From positions 806,001-870,000 of the forward strand of contig NZ_CP015079.1 of NCBI RefSeq assembly GCF_001653335.1: 64,000 nt of DNA, in the 5' to 3' direction. This DNA comes from Nocardioides dokdonensis FR1436. GTDB taxonomy: Bacteria > Actinomycetota > Actinomycetes > Propionibacteriales > Nocardioidaceae. The translations under genes were made by a program, and so were the position numbers. The notes under the pieces are model-generated. The model saw nothing but the letters and a program-made list of their open reading frames with translations, did no database searches and had not been told where the DNA came from. Within the stretch, counting starts at the first letter, position 1. Every line of letters begins with the position of its first letter. Positions 50,013-57,731 of this stretch are shown here, piece by piece.

Positions 50013-50749
50013 CCGCTGCGCAGGGACCTGGCGAGCCCCGGGGACTCCCCGACGGGACCCGGCCCAGCCCCAACATCTGGCACCACACCGACACCTACGA
50101 GCTCGAGAACCACGCCTTCGACCCCGACGGGCTGGTCGAGGCGGCGATCGAGCGGCTCGGCGGCTGGGCCGGCCGGGACGTGCTCGACCTCGGGTGCGGC
50201 ACCGGGTTCCACCTCGGGCGCCTCGCGCGCACGTCCGCCACGGTGACCGGCGTCGAGCCGCACCCCGACCTGCGGGCCATCGCCGCCCGGCGCACCCGGC
50301 GGCTGCCCGAGGTCCGGGTCCTCGAGGGCACCGCGCAGGCCGTGCCGCTGCCCGACGCGAGCATCGACGTGGTGCACGCGCGCTGGGCCTACTTCTTCGG
50401 CCCCGGCAGCGAGCCCGGGCTCGTCGAGCTGGCCCGGGTGGCACGCCCGGGGGCGGCGGCGTACGTCATCGACAACGACGCGAGCCGCTCCACCTTCGGC
50501 GGCTGGTTCGCCCGCGGGTTCCCCGAGCACGCCTCCCCCGAGGCGAAGCACGAGTTCTGGGCGGGCCAGGGCTGGCAGCGCGAACCGGTGCTGACCCGGT
50601 GGGCCTTCGCCAGCCGCGCCGACCTCGAGTCCGTGGTGCGCATCGAGCTGCCGGGCCCGGTGGCCGAGGAGGCGCTGGCCGAGCACCTGGCCGCCGGCGG
50701 CGGCACCGAGGTGGAGTACGCCGTCGACGTGTGGTGGCGCCGGTTCTGA
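50009..50749 (+). CDS. SAM-dependent methyltransferase (class I)
   Basis: About 246 residues. VLDLGCGTGFHLGRLA is the SAM motif I, VTGVEPHPDL the acidic post-I loop, VRVLEGTAQAVPLPDASIDVVHARWAYFF motifs II-III. Substrate unknown. The start is uncertain: between the VOC stop and the conserved SPNIWHHTDTYELEN segment there is no in-frame ATG, GTG or TTG. CTG 50009, overlapping the VOC stop as CTGA, is used here; the next standard start, GTG 49889, lies 123 nt inside the VOC gene. Confidence 0.75.
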   Translation: MTAAQGPGEPRGLPDGTRPSPNIWHHTDTYELENHAFDPDGLVEAAIERLGGWAGRDVLDLGCGTGFHLGRLARTSATVTGVEPHPDLRAIAARRTRRLPEVRVLEGTAQAVPLPDASIDVVHARWAYFFGPGSEPGLVELARVARPGAAAYVIDNDASRSTFGGWFARGFPEHASPEAKHEFWAGQGWQREPVLTRWAFASRADLESVVRIELPGPVAEEALAEHLAAGGGTEVEYAVDVWWRRF

Positions 50750-50788
50750 GCGGAGCCGCCGGTCGGTGCTGGTCAGCGCCCGTGCTGG

Positions 50789-51835
50789 TCAGCGCCGGTC
50801 GGGCCCCGAGGAGTCGCGCACGACCAGCGACGGGGTGAGGAGCACGCCCTGCTGGGCCACGCGCGGGCGCCCCAGCAACCCCTCGAGCGCGGTGACGACC
50901 TCGACCGCGACGTCCTCGAGCGGCTGGCGCACCGAGGTCAGCCCCGGACGCACCACCTGGGCGACCTGGGAGTCGTCGAAACCGACCACCGCGACGTCGT
51001 CGCCCGGGCGCAGCCCGCGCAGGCCCAGGGTGTGCAGCACCCCCATCGCGAGGGTGTCGGAGGCGCAGACGAAGGCGGTCGGGCGGGCCTCGTCGAGCAG
51101 CACCTCGCTGGCCTCGGCGCCGCTGGCCACGGTGTCCTCGACACGCGAGGCGAGCCCGGAGGTGGGGAGCCCGGCCTGCCGCATCGCCCGGTGCCAGCCG
51201 GCGCGACGGTCCTCCCCGATCCGCGAGTCCTTGCGCCAGCCGATCCAGGCGATCCGGTCGTGACCCTTGTCGAGGAGGTGCTGGGTGGCGCTCTCGCAGC
51301 CCGCGGCGCCGTCGACGTCGACCCAGGCGTGGGTGGCGTCGGGGTTGTCCCACGGGCGACCGAACGCGACGAACGGCGCCCGGCGGGTGTCGAGCCACTC
51401 GGCCTGCGGGTTGCCGAGGTAGGTGTCGGTCACGACGAAGGCATCGACGGCGGTCGAGCTCAGCAGGTCGTCGTAGCCCGACAGCGGGTCCACGGGGTCC
51501 CCGGAGAAGAGCAGCACGTGGTAGCCGGCCTCGCGCGAGGTCTCGACGAGGGAGTGCACGAACCGGTCCATCGTGGCGTTCGCGGTGCCCTCCTGCACGG
51601 CCTGGATGCGCAGCCCGATCAGGTGCGAGGCCCGGGTGCGCAGGTTGCGCGCCGCGCGGTTGGGCTGGTAGCCGAGGTCCGCGATGGCCAGCCGGACCCG
51701 GTCGAGGGTGTCGGCGCGCAGCAGGTCGGGGTTGTTGACGGCGTTCGACACGGTCTGGCGCGACACCCCGGCGCGCTCGGCCACGTCGGCGAGGGTGGGC
51801 GGCAACGCCGACGCGCGGGTGCTGGTGCGGGCCAC
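50789..51835 (-). CDS. LacI-family transcriptional regulator
   Basis: A 348-residue repressor. The N-terminal helix-turn-helix and hinge read TLADVAERAGVSRQTVSNAVN...LGYQPNRAARNLR; the rest is a periplasmic-binding-protein-like effector domain (LIGLRIQ, DAFVVTDTY, AFVCASDTLAMGVL, VAVVGFDDSQVA, TSVRQPLEDVA). The inducer, probably a sugar, is unknown, and no sugar transport or catabolic genes adjoin it. GTG 51835 has GAGGGGG about 5 nt upstream. Divergent from radA. Confidence 0.9.
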   Translation of the reverse strand: MARTSTRASALPPTLADVAERAGVSRQTVSNAVNNPDLLRADTLDRVRLAIADLGYQPNRAARNLRTRASHLIGLRIQAVQEGTANATMDRFVHSLVETSREAGYHVLLFSGDPVDPLSGYDDLLSSTAVDAFVVTDTYLGNPQAEWLDTRRAPFVAFGRPWDNPDATHAWVDVDGAAGCESATQHLLDKGHDRIAWIGWRKDSRIGEDRRAGWHRAMRQAGLPTSGLASRVEDTVASGAEASEVLLDEARPTAFVCASDTLAMGVLHTLGLRGLRPGDDVAVVGFDDSQVAQVVRPGLTSVRQPLEDVAVEVVTALEGLLGRPRVAQQGVLLTPSLVVRDSSGPDRR

Positions 51836-51846
51836 GGGCACCCCCT

Positions 51847-51861
51847 CTTGATCGTTCCAAG
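51847..51861. promoter_or_regulatory. Possible LacI autoregulatory operator
   Basis: CTTGATCGTTCCAAG, 12 bp before the LacI start, has a central CG and partial dyad symmetry as in LacI-family operators. A -10 box TACAGT (minus strand, 51874-51879) precedes it, so the site would lie just downstream of the transcription start. The symmetry is imperfect. Confidence 0.35.
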
Positions 51862-51929
51862 TCCGACGGGAGCACTGTAACCGCGACGGGGCCGTTGCGG
51901 TGTCGGAGCCCTGCCCTAGCGTGCCCGAC

Positions 51930-53333
51930 ATGGCGAAGTCCCCCGCACGTGCCGCCCGGCCCTCCTACCGCTGCTCCGAGTGCGGCTGGACGACGGGCAA
52001 GTGGGTCGGGCGCTGCGGCGAGTGCCAGGCCTGGGGCTCGGTGGCCGAGGCCGCCGCCACCCCTGCGCTGCGCACCGCCGCGTCCCCGGTGACCACCCGC
52101 GCCGTGCCGATCGGTGAGGTGTCGATCGAGAACGCCGGGTTCCGCACCAGCGGGGTGCCCGAGCTCGACCGGGTGCTGGGCGGCGGCCTGGTGCCCGGGG
52201 CCGCGATCCTGCTGGCCGGCGAGCCCGGCGTCGGGAAGAGCACCCTCCTGCTCGAGGTGGCCGCCCAGACCGCGCGCTACCAGCGCCGCACCCTCTACGT
52301 GACCGGCGAGGAGTCGGCCTCCCAGGTGCGCTTGCGTGCCGACCGCACCGGCGGCGTGCACGACGAGCTCTACCTGGCCGCCGAGACCGACCTCGGCGCG
52401 GTGCTCACCCACATCGAGGAGACCCGCCCCGAGCTGATCGTGGTCGACTCGGTGCAGACCATCGGCGCCTCCGGGGTCGAGGGCGTCCCGGGCGGCGTCA
52501 CCCAGGTCAAGGAGGTGGCTGCGGCACTGATCCGGGTCGCCAAGACCCGGGGCATCACCACGGTGCTGGTCGGGCACGTCACCAAGGACGGCGCCATCGC
52601 CGGGCCGCGGGTGCTGGAGCACCTCGTCGACGTGGTGCTGCACTTCGAGGGCGACCGCAACTCCCGCTTCCGGATGGTGCGGGCGATGAAGAACCGCTTC
52701 GGCCCCATCGACGAGGTCGGCTGCTTCGACCTCGGCCCCGAGGGCATCAGTGCCGTGACCGACCCGACCGGGCTCTTCGTCGAGCAGCACCACGGCCGGG
52801 TGCCCGGCACCTGCGTGGCGGTGACGATGGAGGGCCGCCGCCCGATGCTGGCCGAGGTGCAGGGACTGGTGACCACCTCCCCCCTCGACCGCCCGCGGCG
52901 TACGACGTCGGGGCTGGACGGGTCGCGGGTCGCCATGGTGCTAGCGGTGCTCGAGCGGCACTGCGGGCTGCGACTCTCCGCGCAGGACGTCTTCGCCTCG
53001 ACCGTCGGTGGTGCCCGGCTGCACGAGCCGGCCAGTGACCTCGCCGTCGCCGTGGCCCTGGTCTCCTCCCACCTCGGGATCGCGCCGCCCACCGGCGTGG
53101 TCGCGATCGGTGAGCTGGGCCTGGCCGGCGAGCTGCGCCGGGTGCGAGACCTGCCGCAGCGCGTCGCCGAGGCGGCCCGCCTCGGATTCCGCTTCGCGGT
53201 GGTGCCGACCGAGCCGGGGCAGCGCGGCGCCGGGCCGGGCGTGGCCCGCGAGGTCGAGGGGATGCGGGTGCTCGAGGTGCCCACCATCGTCAGCGCCCTC
53301 GAGGCGCTGCGCCTGACCGCCGGGCCCGGCTGA
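51930..53333 (+). CDS. radA: DNA repair protein RadA
   Basis: A 467-residue RecA-like branch-migration ATPase. It has an N-terminal four-cysteine zinc finger (YRCSECGWTTGKWVGRCGECQAWG), Walker A GEPGVGKST (about 97-105), Walker B-type LIVVDSVQT, the RadA-specific KNRFG (about 253) and a C-terminal Lon-protease-like domain (FASTVGGARLHEPASDLAVAVAL). It helps process recombination intermediates. ATG 51930 is 7 nt after TAGCGT (51917-51922), hence leaderless. It precedes disA, a pairing also seen in Bacillus and other actinobacteria. Confidence 0.95.
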   Translation: MAKSPARAARPSYRCSECGWTTGKWVGRCGECQAWGSVAEAAATPALRTAASPVTTRAVPIGEVSIENAGFRTSGVPELDRVLGGGLVPGAAILLAGEPGVGKSTLLLEVAAQTARYQRRTLYVTGEESASQVRLRADRTGGVHDELYLAAETDLGAVLTHIEETRPELIVVDSVQTIGASGVEGVPGGVTQVKEVAAALIRVAKTRGITTVLVGHVTKDGAIAGPRVLEHLVDVVLHFEGDRNSRFRMVRAMKNRFGPIDEVGCFDLGPEGISAVTDPTGLFVEQHHGRVPGTCVAVTMEGRRPMLAEVQGLVTTSPLDRPRRTTSGLDGSRVAMVLAVLERHCGLRLSAQDVFASTVGGARLHEPASDLAVAVALVSSHLGIAPPTGVVAIGELGLAGELRRVRDLPQRVAEAARLGFRFAVVPTEPGQRGAGPGVAREVEGMRVLEVPTIVSALEALRLTAGPG

Positions 53334-53445
53334 GGCATGCCACGGCCGCGCCCGGCCCGCAATGATGACGCGCCACCCCGCGCACGCCCCTAGACTCGGC
53401 TTCCAGGGCGGGTCGACCGCCCGTCTCCCCCCACTGGAGGAACGC

Positions 53446-54528
53446 GTGCCCACCGAACGCTCGGACGACGTGCTGCGCCTGCGCGAGACGCTGGCCTCGA
53501 TCGCCCCGGGCACCTCGCTGCGTGACGGGCTCGAGCGGATCCTGCGTGGTCGCACCGGCGCGCTCATCGTCATCGGCCAGGACGCACGCGTCGACGAGAT
53601 CAGCACCGGCGGATTCGACCTCAACGTGCCGTTCACCGCGACCGGGCTGCGTGAGCTGGCCAAGATGGACGGCGCGATCATCGTCGATGCCGGTCTGACC
53701 CGCATCGTGCGCGCCGCGGTCCACCTGATGCCCGACCACACGATCCCCTCCGAGGAGACCGGCACCCGGCACCGCACCGCCGACCGGGTCGCACGCCAGA
53801 CCGGCTTCCCCGTGATCTCGGTGTCGCAGTCGATGCAGATCATCGCGGCGTACGTCGGCTCCACGCGGCACGTCCTCGAGGACGTCGGCCAGATCCTCTC
53901 GCGTGCCAACCAGGCGCTCGCGACGCTGGAGCGCTACAAGCTGCGCCTCGACGAGGTCTCCAGCACCCTGTCGGCGCTCGAGATCGAGGACCTGGTCACG
54001 GTGCGCGACGTCGCCGTGGTCGCCCAGCGGCTCGAGATGGTCACCCGGATCGCGCGGGAGATCGAGGACTACGTGCTCGAGCTCGGCACCGACGGCCGCC
54101 TGCTGTCGCTGCAGCTCGAGGAGCTGATCACCGGGGTCGACACCGAGCGCGAGCTGGTGGTGCGCGACTACCTGCCCGCCGGGCGCAAGGCCGCCTCGCC
54201 CGAGGAGCTGCTGCAGCAGCTCGAGGCTCTCTCGGCCACCGCTCTCGTCGACCCGGCCGCCACCGCGAAGGTGCTCGGCCTCGGCAACGGCGAGCACCTC
54301 GACGGCGCGGTCGCCCCGCGCGGATACCGGCTGCTGGCCAAGGTCCCGCGGCTGCCCCCCACCGTCGTCGACCGGCTCGTCGACCACTTCGGGACCCTGC
54401 AGAAGCTGCTCTCCGCCGGCATCGACGACCTCCAGGCCGTCGAGGGCGTCGGCGAGCTGCGGGCCCGCAGCGTCCGCGAGGGCCTCTCCCGCCTCGCCGA
54501 GTCCACGATCCTCGAGCGCTACGTCTGA
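53446..54528 (+). CDS. disA: DNA-integrity-scanning diadenylate cyclase DisA
   Basis: A 360-residue enzyme making cyclic di-AMP. The DAC domain (about 10-145) shows the DGA motif in KMDGAIIVDAG (about 74) and the RHRTA motif in GTRHRTADRVARQT (about 108). A helical spine follows, and a C-terminal helix-hairpin-helix domain binds branched DNA (LQAVEGVGELRARSVREGL). GTG 53446 has GGAGG 5 nt upstream; TAGACT (53391-53396) is a possible -10 box giving a 45-nt leader. Next to radA, whose product modulates DisA in Bacillus. Confidence 0.95.
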   Translation: MPTERSDDVLRLRETLASIAPGTSLRDGLERILRGRTGALIVIGQDARVDEISTGGFDLNVPFTATGLRELAKMDGAIIVDAGLTRIVRAAVHLMPDHTIPSEETGTRHRTADRVARQTGFPVISVSQSMQIIAAYVGSTRHVLEDVGQILSRANQALATLERYKLRLDEVSSTLSALEIEDLVTVRDVAVVAQRLEMVTRIAREIEDYVLELGTDGRLLSLQLEELITGVDTERELVVRDYLPAGRKAASPEELLQQLEALSATALVDPAATAKVLGLGNGEHLDGAVAPRGYRLLAKVPRLPPTVVDRLVDHFGTLQKLLSAGIDDLQAVEGVGELRARSVREGLSRLAESTILERYV

Positions 54529-54542
54529 GCGGCTGGCGGGGA

Positions 54543-54628
54543 GTTTCATCGGCCGGCCGACGGAACTCCTGGGTGGACGATGAAGCTTTGTCGTCCCGGC
54601 ACCAGTTTCATCGGCCGGCCGATGAACC
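54543..54628. repeat. 86-bp composite palindromic repeat at the disA-yihY junction
   Basis: TTCATCGGCCGGCCGATGAA (54607-54626) is a perfect 20-bp palindrome. A diverged copy begins at 54543 (GTTTCATCGGCCGGCCGA), exactly 62 bp from the second copy's start at 54605. Between them GGACGATGAAG/CTTTGTCGTCC (54575-54596) is a third palindrome. It separates the convergent disA and yihY genes and may also terminate both; the yihY stop codon lies inside it. Confidence 0.8.
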
Positions 54629-55528
54629 TTGCGGCCGCCCGACCCGGTGCTTGTCGTCGTGCAGCAGCGCGTTGAGCTCGCCGCCGAGGAGCAGGGCCAG
54701 GGCCAGCAGGTAGACCCAGGTGAGGACGACGACCCCGCCGCCGAAGGCGCCCAGCAGCGGGTTGCCGGCCCCGATGGTGCGCAGGTAGAGCCCGAAGCCC
54801 GCGCTGGCCCCGAGCCACAGCACCGCGGTGGTCAGGGCACCGGGCACGCTGGCGCGCCACGGCGTACGCCGGTTGGGTGCCAGGTGGAAGACCAGCACCA
54901 GCCAGGCGGTGAGCACCACCCCGAGCAGGGGCAGGCGCGCCACGTCCCAGAACGTCTCGAACGCGGGGCCGAGCCCCACGACGTCGGCCACGTCCGCGCC
55001 CCGACCCAGCAGCGGGCCGACCACGACGACCGCGAGCGCCACCACCACGACCACGACGGTCATCAGGCCCAGCACCAGGCCCAGGAGCCGGCGCCGGAGC
55101 CAGGGCCGCTGCTCCTCGGAGTCGTAGGCCAGGTTCAGCGCCTGCACCACGACCGCCCAGGCGCCCGACAGGGTGACCAGCGCGCCCAGCGCGGCCACCG
55201 TGAGCAGGCCGCCGAACTCGCCGTCGAAGACCGCCGCCACCGAGTCGAGCACCGGGGCGCCACGGTCGGTGAGCACCAGCCCCAGCGCGTCGGTGACCCG
55301 CGCCTCGGTCCGGTCGGCGACCTCGGCGCCGACGAGCGCCTCGAGGTAGGACAGCAGACCGGCCGCGATCAGCAGGGCGGGGAAGATGCTGAGGACGGCG
55401 AAGAACGCGATCTCCGCGGCCAGCCCGGCCACGCGGTCCTTGCGGACCTCGTGCACCAGCTCCCGGCCCAGCCCCAGCACGGGAGCCGGGAGCCGGTGGT
55501 GGGGGCGGGGGCGGAAGGACGGCGTCAC
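54608..55528 (-). CDS. YihY/virulence factor BrkB family membrane protein
   Basis: A 306-residue inner-membrane protein with about six helices. GLAAEIAFFAVLSIFPALLIAAGLL, WAVVVQALNLAYDSEE, WLVLVFHLAPNRR and NPLLGAFGGGVVVLTWVYLLALALLLGGELNALL are YihY/BrkB family hallmarks. Its function is unknown (once mis-assigned as RNase BN). GTG 55528 lies 7 bp after the SulP stop, so both are in one transcript. The last codons and TGA (54608-54610) are supplied by the palindromic repeat. Confidence 0.88.
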   Translation of the reverse strand: MTPSFRPRPHHRLPAPVLGLGRELVHEVRKDRVAGLAAEIAFFAVLSIFPALLIAAGLLSYLEALVGAEVADRTEARVTDALGLVLTDRGAPVLDSVAAVFDGEFGGLLTVAALGALVTLSGAWAVVVQALNLAYDSEEQRPWLRRRLLGLVLGLMTVVVVVVALAVVVVGPLLGRGADVADVVGLGPAFETFWDVARLPLLGVVLTAWLVLVFHLAPNRRTPWRASVPGALTTAVLWLGASAGFGLYLRTIGAGNPLLGAFGGGVVVLTWVYLLALALLLGGELNALLHDDKHRVGRPQGSSAGR

Positions 55529-55535
55529 CGGGACC

Positions 55536-57077
55536 TCAGTGCGTGTCCAGCTGACCGCTCAGCCGGTCGTGCATGTGCAGGGACTGCGCGTTGAGGCCGT
55601 AGATCTCGACCGACTTGCCCTTGCGCGAGTACTTCGTGGTGATCGAGTCGAGCGCCGCGACCGTCGAGGCGTCCCAGACGTGGGAGGCGGTCAGGTCGAT
55701 GACCACGTGCTCGGGGTCGTCGGCGTACTCGAACTGGGTGTAGAGGTCGTTGGAGGAGGCGAAGAACAGCTCGCCGGTGACGGTGTACCGAGCCTGGGTG
55801 GTGCCGTCGCCGACCTCGACCAGCTCACGCTGCACGGTGGCCAGGTGGGCCACGCGGCGGGCGAAGAGGGTCATGGCGACCAGCACGCCGACGGCGACAC
55901 CGATGGCGAGGTTGTGGGTCGCGACGACCACGGCGACGGTGGAGAGCATCACGGCGGTCTCGCTCTTCGGCATCCGGCGCAGCGTGCGCGGCGACATGGA
56001 GTGCCAGTCGAAGGTGCCGACCGCGACCATGATCATCACCGCGACCAGGGCGGCCATCGGGATGCGGGCGACGATGTCGCCGAACCCGACGACCAGCACC
56101 AGCAGGAGCACACCGGCGGAGAACGTCGAGATCCGGGTGCGCGCACCCGAGGCCTTCACGTTGATCATCGTCTGGCCGATCATCGCGCAGCCGCCCATGC
56201 CACCGAAGAAGCCGGTGATGATGTTGGCAGCGCCCTGGCCCCAGGCCTCCCGGGTCTTCGGGGAGTGGGTGTCGGTGATGTCGTCGACGAGCTTGGCGGT
56301 CAGCAGCGACTCGAGCAGCCCGACCAGCGCCATGGCCAGCGCGTACGGCGCGATGATCTCCAGCGTCTCCAGGGTGAACGGCACGTTCGGGATCAGCAGG
56401 GAGGGCAGCGTCTCGGGCAGGTCGCCCTCGTCACCGACGTCGGGCAGCGACCAGCCGGCCGCCAGCGCGGCGCCGGTGATCGCGACGATGACGACGAGCG
56501 GGGCCGGCACGACCTTCGTGATGCGGGGCAGCAGCACGATGATCGCCACGCCCAGCCCGACCAGCGGGTAGACCAGCCACGGCACGTCGACCAGGTAGGG
56601 GATCTGGGCCATGAAGATGAGGATGGCCAGCGCGTTGACGAAGCCGACCATCACCGAGCGCGGGATGAACCGCATCATCTTGGCCACGCCCAGGACGCCG
56701 AGGACGACCTGGATCATGCCGCCGAGGATGACGGTGGCGATCAGGTAGTCGACGCCGTAGTCGCGCGCGACCGGGGCGATGACCAGCGCGATCGCGCCGG
56801 TGGCCGCCGAGATCATGGCGGGCCGCCCGCCGAGGAAGGAGATCGAGACCGCCATCGTGAAGGAGGCGAAGAGCCCCAGCCGCGGGTCGACGCCGGCGAT
56901 GATCGAGAACGAGATCGCCTCGGGGATCAGCGCGAGCGCCACCACCAGGCCGGCCAGGACCTCGCGGCGCAGGATCGCGGGGCTGCGCAGCGCGCCACGC
57001 ACGGTGTGCGTCTCGGGCGGCGGCAGCCGGGGCGAGCCCGGGGGCAGGTGCGGCTGGGCGGGGGCGGTGTTGCTCAC
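55536..57077 (-). CDS. SulP-family anion transporter
   Basis: A 513-residue SLC26/SulP protein. It has about 10-14 membrane helices with ALIPEAISFSIIAGVDPRLGLFASF, SAATGAIALVIAP, GFFGGMGGCAMIGQTMINVKASGARTR and MAALVAVMIMVAVGTFDW; the C-terminus (about 430-513) is a STAS domain (EHVVIDLTASHVWDASTVAALD). It may carry sulfate, bicarbonate or another anion. GTG 57077 has GAGGAGAG 4 nt upstream. YihY follows within 7 bp and a MerR gene lies upstream. Confidence 0.9.
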   Translation of the reverse strand: MSNTAPAQPHLPPGSPRLPPPETHTVRGALRSPAILRREVLAGLVVALALIPEAISFSIIAGVDPRLGLFASFTMAVSISFLGGRPAMISAATGAIALVIAPVARDYGVDYLIATVILGGMIQVVLGVLGVAKMMRFIPRSVMVGFVNALAILIFMAQIPYLVDVPWLVYPLVGLGVAIIVLLPRITKVVPAPLVVIVAITGAALAAGWSLPDVGDEGDLPETLPSLLIPNVPFTLETLEIIAPYALAMALVGLLESLLTAKLVDDITDTHSPKTREAWGQGAANIITGFFGGMGGCAMIGQTMINVKASGARTRISTFSAGVLLLVLVVGFGDIVARIPMAALVAVMIMVAVGTFDWHSMSPRTLRRMPKSETAVMLSTVAVVVATHNLAIGVAVGVLVAMTLFARRVAHLATVQRELVEVGDGTTQARYTVTGELFFASSNDLYTQFEYADDPEHVVIDLTASHVWDASTVAALDSITTKYSRKGKSVEIYGLNAQSLHMHDRLSGQLDTH

Positions 57078-57188
57078 GAGCTCTCCTCGACGGTGCGGGT
57101 GGGACGCCGACCGGGAGCAACGCTGCGACCGGGCGGGCGACGAAGTCGGGTGGCGGTGACGGTGGTGGACGCGTCGACCGACCCGTGG

Positions 57189-57217
57189 ACCTTACCCTGA
57201 CGTGACGGGAGAGTCTG
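57189..57217 (-). promoter_or_regulatory. Candidate promoter and dyad between merR and sulP
   Basis: On the minus strand CAGACT (57212-57217), a 17-bp spacer and TAAGGT (57189-57194) form a promoter for sulP with about a 105-nt leader. The spacer contains an ACGT-centred imperfect dyad (CCCTGACGTGACGGG read on plus). A MerR-type regulator is encoded just upstream, which makes this a possible target. The rest of 57078-57249 has nothing recognisable. Confidence 0.35.
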
Positions 57218-57249
57218 AATTCTGGTCGGGCCGCCCGCGGCAGGACCGG

Positions 57250-57648
57250 TCACGGGTCCCGCTGGGCCTGCACCCGCTCGGCGAGCCCCGCGGCGAACTC
57301 CTCGGCCCACTGCAGGCGCCGGCGCAGGGTGACGACGCGCTCGTCGGCGGCGGTCTGCAGCGCACCCAGCTCGTCCAGCAGGCGCTCGCGCTCGGCGTCC
57401 CCGGGATCGGAGTCGAGGGCGTCGACGACCTCGAGGAGCCCGCGCATGTCCTCGAGGGAGAAGTCGAGGGGCTTCATCCGCTTGATCAGCTCGAAGCGGT
57501 CCACGTCGACCTCGGTGAAGAGCCGGAACCCGCCCGAGGAGCGCGCCGACGGGCTGACCAGCCCGACCTCCTCGTAGTAGCGGATCGTGCGCAGGCTCAG
57601 GCCCGTGCGCGCGGCGACCTCGCCGATCTGGATGTGTTCTGCCGACAT
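57250..57648 (-). CDS. MerR-family transcriptional regulator
   Basis: A 132-residue regulator. IQIGEVAARTGLSLRTIRYYEEVGLVSPSARSSGGFRLFTEVDVDRFELIKRMKPLDFSLEDMRGLLEVV is the complete MerR winged-helix with dimerising helix, followed by a coiled coil (LLDELGALQTAADERVVTLRRRLQWAEEF). No cysteine metal loop is present, so it is not a metal sensor of the MerR/CueR type; the effector is unknown. ATG 57648 is the normal MerR start. It lies between an MFS gene and sulP, either of which could be its target. Confidence 0.88.
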   Translation of the reverse strand: MSAEHIQIGEVAARTGLSLRTIRYYEEVGLVSPSARSSGGFRLFTEVDVDRFELIKRMKPLDFSLEDMRGLLEVVDALDSDPGDAERERLLDELGALQTAADERVVTLRRRLQWAEEFAAGLAERVQAQRDP

Positions 57649-57731
57649 CTGCTCTCGCTCCGCGGGGGGCCTGGACGCGTGGCGTCCGGCCACGTCGGCG
57701 AGTCTAGGCGCGACCTGCCGCCACAGGAGGC

